Below are positions 22,368-33,589 of a DNA stretch of 64,000 nucleotides, one piece after another. Position 1 is the stretch's first letter. Every line of letters starts with the position of its first letter. The position numbers were made by a program, and so were the translations under genes. Source of the DNA: Gentiana macrophylla (lineage: Eukaryota > Streptophyta > Magnoliopsida > Gentianales > Gentianaceae); NCBI GenBank assembly GCA_026214975.1, contig JAOBSW010000974.1:1-64000 (forward strand), read 5' to 3'. The notes under the pieces are model-generated. The model was not told where the DNA came from, did no database searches, and saw only the letters and a program-made list of their open reading frames with translations.

Positions 22368-22841
22368 GAGATTTCGGACTAGGTCTCTCTTGTATCTAAT
22401 GGAAGAGTAGAAGATTGTGCAAAGGTCGGATGTGGATATATTAGATGAAGAGTAAGAGCTAGATGATACCTCGATTCATCGATTCTTTAGCCATTAGACA
22501 TAGGCTTGTTTCTTGATGTCGAACTATCACTTTCATCTTCATCCAATTCTTTGGTCATGTGGCATATGCATGCTTTCTCCTTTTCCGAAATGCCTTCTTC
22601 TTCATCACTATCATCCGAATCATTATCGATGATTCTTCATTCTTCTCAATTTGGATTACGCCTTGAGTGCCTTCTTGCCTTTCTCTTTTCAAATGCTTTG
22701 TGTTTCTTCTTTTCATCATCTTTGTCATTTTCTTCAGGGTAATCTGCCTTGAAGTGACCTTTCTTGTTGCAGTTGAAGCATCTGTATTCATCATCCTTCT
22801 TCTTCATGTCTCTGTTTGAGCTTGACTTCTTGTTTGATGAT
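22368..22841 (-). pseudogene. Copia-1 gag zinc-knuckle part
   Basis: Starting at the LARD junction (22836) and reading minus: S-N-K-K-S-S-S-N-R-D-M-K-K-K, then CFNCNKKGHFKADY, which is a CCHC knuckle whose fourth ligand is Tyr (TAC for TGC). Lys/Glu-rich sequence follows. It completes the N-terminal half at 5395-6220: joining the two across one copy of ATGAT keeps the reading frame through the junction. This is direct evidence that they are halves of one gene. Confidence 0.8.
22837..22841. repeat. Target-site duplication ATGAT, left side of L2
   Basis: ATGAT directly before LTR2, equal to the five bases after LTR1 (5395-5399). It falls in gag codons, at the point where the N-terminal half at 5395 breaks off. 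Confidence 0.75.
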
Positions 22842-24653
22842 TGATAAGCGGATTTTCTAGGTCCGGTCGATCATGTAAAAACTCGAAACCTTAGCAAAAT
22901 CTACTTTCTAACCGGCAGTGGACCGGGTCGATTGTAGGATAGTGCTTGAGAGTCCGAGGTCGAACCACAGAGATTGGTTTTGAGTACCACAGTTGACTTA
23001 GCACTCGATTTGAGTCAAGCAGATAGATATGAAGTTATACTATTGCATGAAAGAAAGATTACACTACTCGAAATTCTAAACAATTAAAAGAAGTATGGCG
23101 AACTACGATCCAACGGATTACTTTACCCTTAAACAGATTACCCCGGGAGTGTGCCTTACCTTACTTCACTGTCTAACGATAACTCATAGGTGTTGAGTCC
23201 TAATTCTAGTGTTATTCAAACCTCACGTGAAGCTCGTCAATCCTCCATTTAGAAGACCGACTCACCTAACGTGATTAAGCTCTGCACTCGCTCGAACAAC
23301 CGATACAAACCCCGTATTAGAACCCGGACTTGATGACTAGGCGTCAATCTAGTACACGGGTAGGTGTCAAACTACTTTTCAAGTCCAAAATCTCTACGGT
23401 CCCGAACCCCGCTCCCACACGTCGCAACATACATTTATAGGCTAAGTGTGTGCAATGGTGAACTAGGTGATCAATCTAGCTCAAAAACGATTCAAACAAG
23501 TTTCAGATATACGGATTATCAATTAGAACGTTTATTTACGCACTACACTACCTCCCGGTTCATCAATCTAACGGCGTTTCACCCGCCTTCACATAGTTCA
23601 ACCATACGAAGAATCTAGCTACTCATAATCGAATCTAAGCAATAAAAATGGAAGAAAAACATCACAACAACAATAAAATAACAAAAGAACATACTTACTT
23701 TACTCAACTTGAAGGAGGTGCCAAATGTGCTTACAATAGATTGAATTTTTGTCAAGTGAAAAGTTACGGATTGAAGCTAAAAGTTAGTAGATCAAAGAGA
23801 GGATTGAATGAGGATTCTAATGATATAAAATACTTAGTCTAACTCTAAAAGACGAAGAAGACGCCCTTAAAATCTCCAAAAAAGCTAAAAAGGGAAACTT
23901 GCTATCTACTTCTTCAACTCTGTCTCCATCTGTGTGTGAAATGAGCAGCTTTATATAGAAAGTCTTCTGTCCGTACGGATATCCGCCATGTCCGGCCGGA
24001 CTGTTCTTGATTTTCCAGGTGTCCGGACGGATGCATAGATGTCCGTCCGTATGAAATGCTCTTGTCCGTCCGGATGCTGGTTCTGTCCGTCCGGATGCTG
24101 GCTCTGTCCGTCCGGGCGAATTCTTCATCAAAGTTTTCCCAATTACCATAGAGTTAGCCATCCGGACACAACACCTTGTCCGTCGGGACAAACTTTTGCA
24201 GCCAAGAATCCATTTTCCAGAGAGTTAGCCGTCCGGATGAGAGGTTTTTGTCCGTCTGGACAGCCACTGAACGCACGTCCAAGGTGTCCAGACGGGCGTC
24301 CGGACCCATGTGACCCAAAATCTTCACTTTTTTCACCTTCAACCTCCGTGTTTCGCCTCGGGCACTTCTAAACTCCATAATTCTAGCCTGTCGGGCCCTC
24401 GAGACACCCTAGTCCTGCATCCATATGAAAACAACAAGCAAACGCATAACCCCGCAAACTATGGGTGCTCGGGAAAAACGAGTATAAAATGCTAAAATAA
24501 GGTCGAGTTTACGGAAAACCGACAGTCACTCGCCGTGCAATAAAACCTCATTCAATACTCAAAATAGGGTCTAAACTCACCCGAAACATGCTCGAAATGT
24601 GATAATAGTGGGCTGAACTGTACAGAAATGTACTATAAAGTTGGTTCCTATCA
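22842..24653 (-). repeat. LARD LTR2 (3' LTR of copy L2)
   Basis: 1,812 bases with the same TGATAAGCGG...CCTATCA ends as LTR1, a TATA box at 23950-23957 (minus) and a CCGTCCGGA block at 23965-24305. It is followed on the right by a polypurine tract (minus) and not by a primer site, so it is the 3' LTR of a minus-strand element. It differs from LTR1 by scattered substitutions and small indels, several at CTG/CAG or CCGG sites. Confidence 0.88.
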
Positions 24654-24665
24654 CCACCCCACACA
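24654..24665 (-). other. Polypurine tract of L2
   Basis: Minus strand TGTGTGGGGTGG directly against the LTR2 end. This is the plus-strand primer position for a minus-oriented element and confirms the direction given by the tRNA-Asp site at the other end. Confidence 0.65.
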
Positions 24666-26461
24666 TAGCCTTTACTCGTCCTCGAGTAAATTAGGCGTTC
24701 AAACAATACCAAGGAATCAACTTTACGGTACATGCATGCATTTCAAAATATCGAGGTGAAAAGAACTTAGTTAAGTGAATGCATTACTTTGACTCTACTG
24801 GATCATGACACGGAGTGAGTGTGTGTTGAATGACGACGACTTATGCTTAATACGATTTCGGGCTTGGAATACCGGACAAATGACTTTACACAATCCTGTC
24901 CTTCCTAGAATCTCCACTAATCGGGACTAACCAAGGTTGAACACGGTCCAGCAGGACTTGAATGGTTATAACGTTAGGCTAGGGTAAATTCGGTTAATCG
25001 AAAAGGGTAATTTGGGAAACTGGAGAAAAGAAGCACGAGTGAACATAATCCAAACACGTACCACGTCTTCTTTACCAAACAAACCCACCAAACTCCTTTT
25101 TGATCATTTTCAACACTTTGGGAACTATAGGACACTAAAATACCCGAACTCATTGCCAAACTCGACTATGTTTCAAGTGTCGTGAGGTGAGCTCGAATAC
25201 TTAGTACCTATCTGACTATCCCAACCCTAACATCATCATTTCTTTAAGCTCATTGCCTTTTTCAACCCTTTATTTCTATATACAACACAATTATTTGATT
25301 TGAAATTTTTTTTTTTGAAATGAAACCCGAGCATCCAGCCCCACCGAGCTCCTCTCTCCTTATAGCTCTAAAAGCGAGGAAACAACAACCCGACTCAAAA
25401 ACAACATCTCTCACCCCACACTTGCCTTGGCAAGTGTGGTTTAACAAGAGACTAAGTCCACTCGTAGGTCAAATGAAGGAATGTGACCAAAATAAGGCTC
25501 AAGGTAGGTTTCGGCTAAGTAACGAAAACGGCTATAAAGCGAATGGTGGTCGGACCATTCTATCAAGGGTGAGAGGGGCTACGAAGGTCAAACATTCGGC
25601 TCAGGCTTATTTGGCTAAAGTAGGGTAAAAAGAACACCAAAAGCTGTCATCCCGTGTTCTACCAAGGCCAATCCTTCTATTTCGCCTCGAAACTAGAAGT
25701 GCAGTGTGTAAAGTAATCGTGATAAGCATAACCGTCATCAAACGTGTACTAAAAAGTGTTCCATATCATGACAATAGAGACTCACTGTGAGACATTCACA
25801 AGGCTAACAATCGTTTACCAACTCAATTGGGAAAAACATGCATATATCGCGGTGTTAAAACCTTGGAAAAATTTGAAAACGCCTAGAAATCGGCTCGAAG
25901 ACGAGTAACAACTAAGTTTAAATCACATAACGGCATATCTCGAGTATAAATCAAATGAAAACAAGCTAAGCTAAGTCGTCCCACCCCCCACTTTAGTGAA
26001 ACACCGTCCTCGGTGTGTAAACGAAAAAGAAGGAAATACTTAGCTTAGTAGCCCGGAAAAGCGCCGCAATCGAATCCCGTGATAGTCCCCAAAAAGCTCA
26101 TCCCGATTCCCTGAAAGCATGATAACAGAAACCAAACAAAGCATGCACGGGACATAGTCCACGTGCCCAAAACATGCACAGGAATTGGGTACTATAAAAT
26201 AGGGACTCGACGATGTCAGAAAATTCGATCCACCAATGTAGCATCAAACATACACCCTCAAAAGGAGAACATTGCAGACTCAAACGCACAAAAAAAAAAC
26301 ATCATTATTCAAAATGATTTCCTTATTCCAGTGGGTTGCCTCCCACCTAGCGCCTTTGTTTTACGTCGTTGGCTCGACCAGATGACACTCACAAATCATA
26401 ACAAACAAACTCAAAATGACTCTAACCCTAATTTTTCTAACACGCAAGCATAAAAAAATCA

Positions 26462-27518
26462 TTAACCAAAATCTGAACTCAGGAAGACCAACAACTTACG
26501 ATAACCAAACAATGCAAGAGCCACATAAATAGAATTCATGAGAAACTTACCCATCGAGGCTCTCGTTGCTAGAACTTCCCATCCAGAAAATCTCCGCTTG
26601 TCAGCTTTCCGGATCATCCTCTTCTTAAAATCACCCCACCACCGTGGTCTTTCCTCTCTATCACCTCTACGTGCGTCCTCCACCCGGGACCCTTCGAACT
26701 TAACCTCGTAGAACTCATCCGCACATAATGGAAGGGAGTAGTTATCCGGGACCGGTATATCAGATATGACCAATCTATCCGGGGGGGGTCAACATAATGG
26801 GCTCATCCACATGACCTCGAACCACTAGCGAACTAGGCGGCAGAATGAGCTGTCCCATCTTCTCCTCGGTTTCGAATCCCACTGGATCGACGACCTCAAA
26901 TAAATCTATCGCACCTCTCGTCAAGGTGTCATGATGGTCATCGTCGGGATGTGGTATGGTAGACAACAACTCCACCTCCCCCACTTTACAATCATGGGTA
27001 TCCTCCATGTCCCAGAGCATGGCAATACCAAAAGCTTCCGGCTCACCCAAAACTGAGGTAGGCTCCACTACACGTGGCTTGGCATACTCATAAAAACTCT
27101 CCACCGACTCTAATGGTACATCATCAACTAATGGAGATATGGGCGATCCCATATCAATCTCTTGCATCTCAATCTCTGGCTCCTCAAAGAATGTGCTCAA
27201 GTTTATTATGCACCCCTCCACGACATTGTCTTGTGGATTATCGGAAGGCGGTGTAATAGATAACATTTGCACATCTTCAATCTCCAAGTCTTGCAGCTCA
27301 TCTTCATCCCAGACTGAATCCGTGCCATCACCAAAACAGTCTTGCTCACTCCTATAAATGGTGGGTTGCACCACGGACTCTACCAAAACATCATCATTTT
27401 TTAGCTCACTGGTCGGAAGTTCACTCGGTAGAACTTGGAAACTGATGCAATCAAATACTACAATGGGGGGTGGCGGTGATAAAGCCAACTCAACCACTGG
27501 ATCCTCCAGGACGAGCAC
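26462..27518 (-). pseudogene. Acidic unknown protein of the LARD element (L2)
   Basis: Homologue of 1716-2495. Two overlapping minus frames: 26775-27518 (247 codons, beginning a little upstream with MLVLEDPVVELALSPPPP, so the L1 Met is probably not the true start) and 26462-26773 (103 codons). The break is at an 8-base G-run, 26781-26788, where L1 has 4. The second frame carries a basic stretch (D-A-R-R-G-D-R-E-E-R-P-R) and then K-K-R-M-I-R-K-A-D-K-R-R. The protein therefore has a long acidic body and a basic tail. No known domain recognised. Confidence 0.5.
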
Positions 27519-27533
27519 CTCATTATAGCAACT

Positions 27534-28376
27534 TTACTCGTCAATATCACTATCTACCCGGACCGTTTCAATGAGGGTCACGTCACCAACCTCAATCTCC
27601 TTTTGTGTGCAAGACTTTTCTTTTTGATCCGGCATCCGGGCCTTAATGAGAGACACGATATCCTGAGACATCCAACATAGCTTGTCTCTCATATGGGACC
27701 AATCTTCATTGGCTGGGCATGTCCTATACTCCCATTTGGAAAACTTGTCTTGAATCTCCCACCCATTCCAAAACATCCGTGGCCTCTACACATAACACAA
27801 ACATCCGGTTCAACCAATCGATCAATTGATGTGCCGACACTTCCTCATCCATAGCCATAGAAACCCTTTCAATCACTCATGAATAATACCAACTTCGTTC
27901 CTCTTCAAAGATAAAGCGAGGTCAATCTGGCCGCAAGTGCTTGATTTTGAGAGCTCCAATTCCACGGTTTGTTCGAGTCATAATTTCGATGATTTCCTTG
28001 TCCTTGATTTTGGCTCCAATTGTAGTCATGTTTGGCTTTGATTTTGCTCGAAATCCTCGATTATTCGGAGTGTTGTTCCGGTTCAGTCTCGTTGTGTCCG
28101 ATCCCGCCTCAACATTGATTGCTTTGGTTGCCTCCCAGCTTTCGACCGATTCGGTTCCAATTGCCCCTGCACTCATCTATTATAGTTCCCCTCATCATAT
28201 CGATAATCGTCGCCCATTCCACATCCCATGGACGCACCTCGCTTCTTGGTCATAAGTTTGATAATACCGATTTTGACCAAGCTTAGGTGCCCGAGGTTAT
28301 AAGTTGTATTGTTTAGAGTATCCATCCATTTAAGCTCAAGCCGCAAAATCACGTAAAACAACACGAAAACAATCAC
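27534..28376 (-). pseudogene. N/Q-rich gag-like protein of the LARD element (L2)
   Basis: Homologue of 2727-3419, broken into fragments at 28173-28376, 27922-28176 and 27534-27776. The N-terminal and C-terminal parts match L1 almost exactly; the central Asn/Gln-rich part is the most damaged, with most changes at sites that are CTG or CAG in L1. Confidence 0.45.
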
Positions 28377-28511
28377 GGTGTCGTCACCACCACCTCATCA
28401 ATAGGTGGTGTGGCACTTCAGCAAAATATTTCCAACAAAATAAAACAGCAAGAAAAAAACGACCTAAGCCCAAGCTTTCGGTCAACGTGTGTGATATCAA
28501 AATGCTGCCAA

Positions 28512-28529
28512 TCCCCGGCAATGGCGCCA
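28512..28529 (-). other. Primer-binding site for tRNA-Asp (L2)
   Basis: Same 18 bases as at 3557-3574, again 3 bases from the LTR start (28533). Confidence 0.85.
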
Positions 28530-28532
28530 ACT

Positions 28533-29281
28533 TGATAAGCGGATTTTCTAGGTCCGGTCGATCAAGTAAAAACTCGAAACCTTAGCAAAATCTACTTTCT
28601 AACCGGCAGTGGACCGGGTCGATTGTAGGATAGTGCTTGAGGAGTCCGAGGTCGAACCCACAGAGATTGGTTTTTGAGTACCACAGTTGACTTAGCACTT
28701 AGTTCAGGTCAAACAGATAGATATGAAGTTATACTATTGCATAAAAGAAAGATTACACTACTCGAAATTCTAAACAATTAAAAGAAGTATGGCCGAACTA
28801 CGATCCAACGGATTACTTTACCCTTAAACAGATTACCCCGGGAGTGTGCCTTACCTTAATTCACCGTCTAACGATAACTCATAGGTGTCGAGTCCTAATT
28901 CTAGTGTTATTCAAACCCTATGCGAAGCTCGTCAATCCTCCCTTTAGAAGACTGACTCACCTAACGTGATTAAGCTCTAGACTCGCTCGAAGAACCGATA
29001 CAAACCCCGTATTAGAACTGGACTTGATGACTAGGGCGTCAATCTAGTACACGGGTAGGTGTCAAACTACTTTTCAAGTCCAAAATCTCTACGGTCCCGA
29101 AACCCCGTTCCCACACGTCGCCGCAACATACATTTATAAGCTAAGTGTGTGCAATGGTGAACTAGGTGATCAATCTAGCTCAAAAACGATTCAAACAAGT
29201 TTCGAGATACGGATTATCAATTAGAACGTTTATTTACGCACTACACTACCTCCCGGTTAATCAATCTAACGGCGTTTCACC
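28533..29281 (-). repeat. LARD LTR3 (5' LTR of copy L2), truncated
   Basis: The first 749 bases match LTR1 closely, ending at GGCGTTTCACC (LTR1 continues with CGCCTTCACATAG at about 4322). The TATA box, CCGTCCGGA block and right end are missing, so the sense 5' end of this copy and its right-hand target duplication are lost. The break meets AT-rich unclassified sequence. Confidence 0.85.
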
Positions 29282-29690
29282 TTTTTCTTAGATATTTGGC
29301 ATATTACATATATAACTTTTGACATAATTAAAAATACACTTAACCTAAAAAAACTCAAGCAAAGATGCCTCCTTTCTAGTCGTTCTTTCTCCTCTCATTC
29401 TCTGTTCTTTCCTCTCACTCCTACTCAAAGCATGATATTGTTGGAGTTGGAGACTTGGGGAATAATGATGATGAGATTGAGGATTGAACTTGAGAGTTGA
29501 GACTTGAGAGTATTGACTATTGAGTGTTGAGTTGAGTGTTGAGCATGACATTGATTTCGTACTTTGGGTTTTGGATACTACGTTTCATTGATCTTTTGAC
29601 ACAATTTACAAGTTTTTACTTGATTTTTATGTTTTATGATCATAGGATGTAAAATTTAAATAAGATAAGTATTAATTTTTTCAAAAAAAA
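29282..29690. repeat. Unclassified AT-rich sequence with imperfect GTTGAGA repeats
   Basis: About 400 bases between the LTR3 break and the GC-rich tract. 29435-29545 holds degenerate repeats of TTGAGAGTTGAGACTTGAG type. A 68-codon minus frame is purely repeat-derived. I see no LTR, terminal inverted repeat or gene. With the following tract it could be one end of an unclassified transposable element. Confidence 0.35.
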
Positions 29691-29693
29691 AAA

Positions 29694-29770
29694 ACGCTGG
29701 CGCGCGCTGGCGCGCGCCTAGCGCCTCAGGCGCTAGCGCCCGAGCGCACCGTCATCGCCTAGCGAGTTTT
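29694..29770. repeat. GC-rich nested palindromic tract
   Basis: A run of overlapping palindromes (GGCGCGCGCTGGCGCGCGCC, GCGCCTCAGGCGC, GGCGCTAGCGCC) follows an A-run of 12 and ends in GTTTTAGAACACGC. It is the only strongly GC-rich segment in the window and should form stable hairpins. Similar GCGCCTAGGCGC tracts occur as dispersed plant repeats; I cannot name the family. Confidence 0.5.
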
Positions 29771-29774
29771 AGAA

Positions 29775-31068
29775 CACGCACCCACCTGAATCATCTGTTA
29801 AGGTCGGAGAATTGATAGTACCTGATTGCAAGAGACTGCACGCTTATCAAAATTGGATACTCAGCTCCATATCAAATCAAAGATGTCAGTTAGCAGAAAT
29901 GGAAATCACAGAGAAATGTGTGTTTGATCTTTATAACATCACTCATTTATCTGAAATGATCAACACTAATGAATTTTTGAGCAATGGATATGCGTTGATC
30001 AGAGACCGTCATTGGAAGAAAACTGCAGTAGGAGGAAGCTCTAAGAAAGATGACAATGATGATGACGATGATGATTCACAGGGAGATCCTAATTTGCAAA
30101 GAGGAATTCTTGCATCAATTCAAGAAAAGAAAACTGGAGATGATAAGGACACTGATGACATTGAAGATACTTCTGAAGAAAGTAGGGGAGATTCAGACTC
30201 TGAAACTCAGTCTGAATATGAGAATGAAGAAAATGAAGGTTATGAGTCCCCAACTGGATATCAGTCCCCAACTGACCAAACTGTGCATGAGATAGCATTG
30301 GCTGAAGCTGAGAAGGCTGGTGAAGAATCTAATGATGATTTCAATGTTCAGATATCACCAGTTAGAGAAATTGACCAGTCAAGTCTAGAAGAAGTAAGGA
30401 GACAATCTGAGGAGAGGAGAAAGTCTGTGGAATACAATTAAGAACTCAAGGAGATTGTTTCTTCTTCCCTTAAAGAAACAAAAGTTGCTGAAGCTGGAGC
30501 AGATAAAACTGAAGTGCAAAAAGCTGAAACTGAAAAAGACTTTCCTACACAGGTTGATATTATCATGTTTTATCACAATGAGCTGATCTACATTCAGAAA
30601 GATGATATCAGTTTATTTGGAAAAGTGTTAAAATCCTTGGAAGAAAGCAAGACTGTGAGGACTAACATGGAGAAAAGATTGGATAATGTCAGAAGCGAAT
30701 GTCAAAACACTTTGATTGAAATTTGCAAACAACCATTGAGAATGATTCAAGGAAAGCAAAAACTACAGAGCGATGGGAAAGTATTCTCAATAACTTGGTT
30801 GACAGAATGGCTTTAATGGAGAATGGAATGAAGGATTCAGTTGTTGCCCAGATCATATTGGCATCAAACCAGCAACATCTCAACTCCTATATCAAGAGTT
30901 TGATCGATAAGAATGATGTCAATAAGGGGGAAAGTTTAGATATGTTAAAAGTCAATGCGCAAGATATGCCAAAAGTTCTGGAATGCATTGATGCTAAACT
31001 GGTCGAAATGAAGAAAGCTAGACGAGACTTTACAGATGAGGAAATGGAGCTAATTGCAAAATTTTCAA
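29775..31068 (+). pseudogene. Copia-4 post-pol accessory protein, N-terminal and middle part
   Basis: Frames 29812-30441, 30514-30816 and 30723-31103 are one decayed reading frame. The first part (from about 29780) is mildly basic, then very acidic (D-rich run at 30050-30078, then E/D-rich to 30440). The middle and end are amphipathic helices with K-x-L-E-E-S-K and IENDSRKAKTTERWE patterns, likely coiled coil. It ends CTDEEMEL-like (FTDEEMELIAKF) at 31065, where an oppositely oriented LTR begins. The same terminal block recurs at 47646 and, minus strand, at 59445. No signal peptide or enzyme motif. By position in related elements it lies between RNase H and 3' LTR. Function unknown. Confidence 0.6.
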
Positions 31069-31071
31069 TTT

Positions 31072-32886
31072 TTGGTCCCTTGGAAAGGCTAACACAAGTT
31101 TAGAGGGGGTGGTGAATAAACTTGTCACAAAAAACTTAACTGAGAACTTAGTCTAATGCAGATTGATTAACAATTAAGGTTCAGTTTTAACTTGTGTTGG
31201 AGTTGAGCTGACAAAGCTGAGTTTAAGTCAGACTGACTTATACAAAACTAAGTCAACCGGCGGCGTATATAGATTTTAGCCTTTATCATCGATCTTGTTG
31301 ATTCTATATGAAAAAGTCAGTGTATGCAAAAATGAATTTCGTGAATGTCGGTTTGTGAACTCGTGTATGCCTATAACAATCGGGGCGATTTGTATCTTTG
31401 TATAAACAATAATAAATGCTGTAAAATAAATAACAGAATGTAAATGCTTAAAGTAAGTAGAGCAAGAATTATAGTGGCTCCAGGTGGTGTAATCCTGTCA
31501 GTCCACTCTTCCCCTGTGATGTAAGAGGAAAATTCCACTAGAACTCCTTGGGATACACTGTTACAAAAAGTCCTATATGAAAGTCCTTGACTAATCACTA
31601 TCTAAACAACTAAAGAACAGGTTGTTTGGCTGCTCTGCAACTGCTTGAACCACTGGTCCTTAGAGGGTTGTATTGCCTCTTCACCAACTACCTCCACAAA
31701 CACAGTCTACCCGACTGCAAATGTCACAACTGTCCTTGGCAACTCCTTGACCGGATTGCTTCACAGTCTAAGCCTTTGTTTAAGAATCAAAGTTAATAAA
31801 TTGATTCTTGCTTGTGGTTCTTCAAAGTGTAGAAATCTGGATAAGATCGATGTAGCTTGAACACTTGAAGAAATTCTAGATATGATCTTGTTGAGCGCAA
31901 ACAATGATAGTAATTCGAATGAATGAGACTTGTGCACAAAATGCTTGTAATCTTGTTAATTCTTGGTTTTTATACTTAGTGCAAAGTCCTCTATTTATAG
32001 TGTGAGGTCCAACGTTCATTTCGTTTGAATTCGATTGTATCAACGTCTATCTTGTAACGGCTATTTTTAGTGACCGTTCTGACTTGTCAGTATTTCATCC
32101 AATAGAGTTGCTTCCTTTACAACGTTTGAATGTACTCTCAGTTTGTTGGATGACCTACTATAAAACTGAGCTTCCTGATCAATTTTATCTTTGAGTAGTC
32201 GGTTTCGATTTACTTAATCGACTTAGAGCATTAACTGAGTTTTTACTCTTCTAAAAATTCAAGATACTTAAATATATCGATTTTATGTGACTGAATCAGA
32301 TTACACCATTCCTTATAAAGATCATCTAAGATATCATTGTCCTTATGATACATAGGTCTTCTACAAGATCCATAAAGTCAGTTCAGGCTAGCACAAACTT
32401 ACATGAATTCTAACTTTACAGTCTCAGCTTAAAATTTTCAGAACTGAGTTTGAACCCTAGTTCTTCATTCTTCCTTAACTGACTATGTGTCCTTCAGTTC
32501 TTCAAATACTGAGTTTGTTCCCTCAGCTTTCAGTTATAGATAAGCCAACAGAGTCTGTGTCCCTCAGCGAACTTACCTTTTTCAGGTCTGAGTAAACTTC
32601 AGTTCTTGGGTGTACATCTTTAGTCATAAGTTTAGTTCTAGTTATCTAAGTGATTTCCAGTTTCTTAGATGATTTCCAATTTAAGTTCTACGACACTTCT
32701 ATCTATTACAGTGCTTGTCTGATGTAACCTATAAAATTATCAGACTCTAGTAATACCTATACATTCAGTTCTAGACATCTTTTAGCTTTCCACTATAACA
32801 GTTAGTCAGCACTTCATCAGTGGAGTGTAAACAAACATGTTCTTGAATAAGATGAATCATCATCAAAATTAAATTTATTCCCAACA
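31072..32886 (-). repeat. Copia-5 3' LTR (family B)
   Basis: About 1,815 bases from TTGGTCCCTTGG to TTCCCAACA. A TATA box lies at 31992-31999 (minus, inside CTATTTATAG). The right end is followed by a polypurine tract (minus), so it is a 3' LTR whose body lay to the right. It is closely similar to 57051-58792 and, in the other orientation, to 48371-49315. It sits directly against the Copia-4 post-pol frame; its first TG is lost. Confidence 0.8.
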
Positions 32887-33150
32887 ATTTCCCCCTTTTT
32901 GATGATGCCAAAACCCTCATTAAAAGAAAAGCTTAAAGATAAATACAATGTAAAATTGGAAACTGGATTTCATTAAGAATTCTGCAAAAACTGGAATAGT
33001 TACACAGTTGATAAAACTGAATTAAAATCTAAGCATTTCTTTGTGTAAATTTGAAAATTTTCTTCTCTTTATCATGAAGTAGATACGCATTTTCTAGCTT
33101 TGAGTCTTCCTTGGAGAAGGTTTTGAGATAGTCTACTTGTCAGTTTATGC
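32887..33150 (-). mobile_element. Copia-5 polypurine tract and 3' untranslated end
   Basis: Minus strand CATCAAAAAGGGGGAAATTG at 32885-32904 is the polypurine tract, preceded in the sense direction by the conserved GGTTTTGGCATC phrase. The remaining bases resemble the AT-rich 3' end seen beside 58793-58980. No coding sequence is recognised before similarity is lost near 33150. Confidence 0.55.
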
Positions 33151-33158
33151 TTAGAGAT

Positions 33159-33534
33159 TCGTCATGGGGATTGATCATTGTTATGCTGGGTGCGCTCACT
33201 TAACAGATAAGTTATTGACATCAACAATCTCAAAATGACTAAATGAAACTGAAGAATTGATGGAACGGAATTTATTCTAGAACTGATGCTTGAGGACAGA
33301 TTTATCACAATCTACCAAGTATTGTCCTAGAAGATAACATGACAGTATACTTTCAATTATATTTTTATGACACTCAAAATGAGGTTCAAAATCGCATGAG
33401 TAAATTTCCAGATTCGACTTGATTGAAATAAGTAATTTTAGAACAGTTGATGATACTTTTAGATAGAAATCCTTATGCTAACTTTTTTAAGAAGTTGAAA
33501 GGATATAGTTTTGGTACTATTGTGGTTTTTAAGA
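33159..33534 (+). mobile_element. Fragment of the post-RNase H region of a plus-strand copia
   Basis: 33165-33230 (GGGGATTGATCATTGTTATG, then TGCGCTCACTTAACAGATAAG) aligns with 40909-40968 and 41017-41080 of Copia-6, the short repeat just after the RNase H stop. The remaining 300 bases have no readable frame. It is probably a piece of Copia-4 or Copia-7 separated from its element. It joins plastid petA sequence at about 33535. Confidence 0.45.
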
Positions 33535-33589
33535 AGTGAACATCTTTCTTATTAGTTGGGTCAGGGGCAAGAATAGGAAAGACTATTTC
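33535..33589 (-). pseudogene. petA: Plastid cytochrome f gene fragment, left of Copia-6 (NUPT)
   Basis: On the minus strand these bases encode EIVFPILAPDPTNKKDVHFL, the segment of petA between the lumenal small domain motifs in most plants. It continues in frame, across the Copia-6 insertion, from 47154-47234 (NLSFQSYR region). Copia-6 is thus inserted inside this plastid-derived piece. PetA is cytochrome f of the thylakoid b6f complex; this is a dead fragment. Confidence 0.85.
33585..33589. repeat. Target-site duplication ATTTC, left side of Copia-6
   Basis: ATTTC directly before TGTTGGAC; the same five bases directly follow the 3' LTR (47154-47158). It is the only intact pair flanking a copia element in the window. 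Confidence 0.9.

Larger units (their letters stand above)
24654..28532 (-). mobile_element. LARD copy L2, internal region
   Basis: 3,879 bases between LTR2 and LTR3, and thus the complete internal region of this family. 24956-28532 aligns with 1-3577 and happens to have the same length despite many small indels. No pol domain is present. 24666-26461 appears non-coding, with only short unsupported frames. The region just inside the 3' LTR is pyrimidine/purine biased. With LTRs the full element would be about 7.5 kb. Confidence 0.82.
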
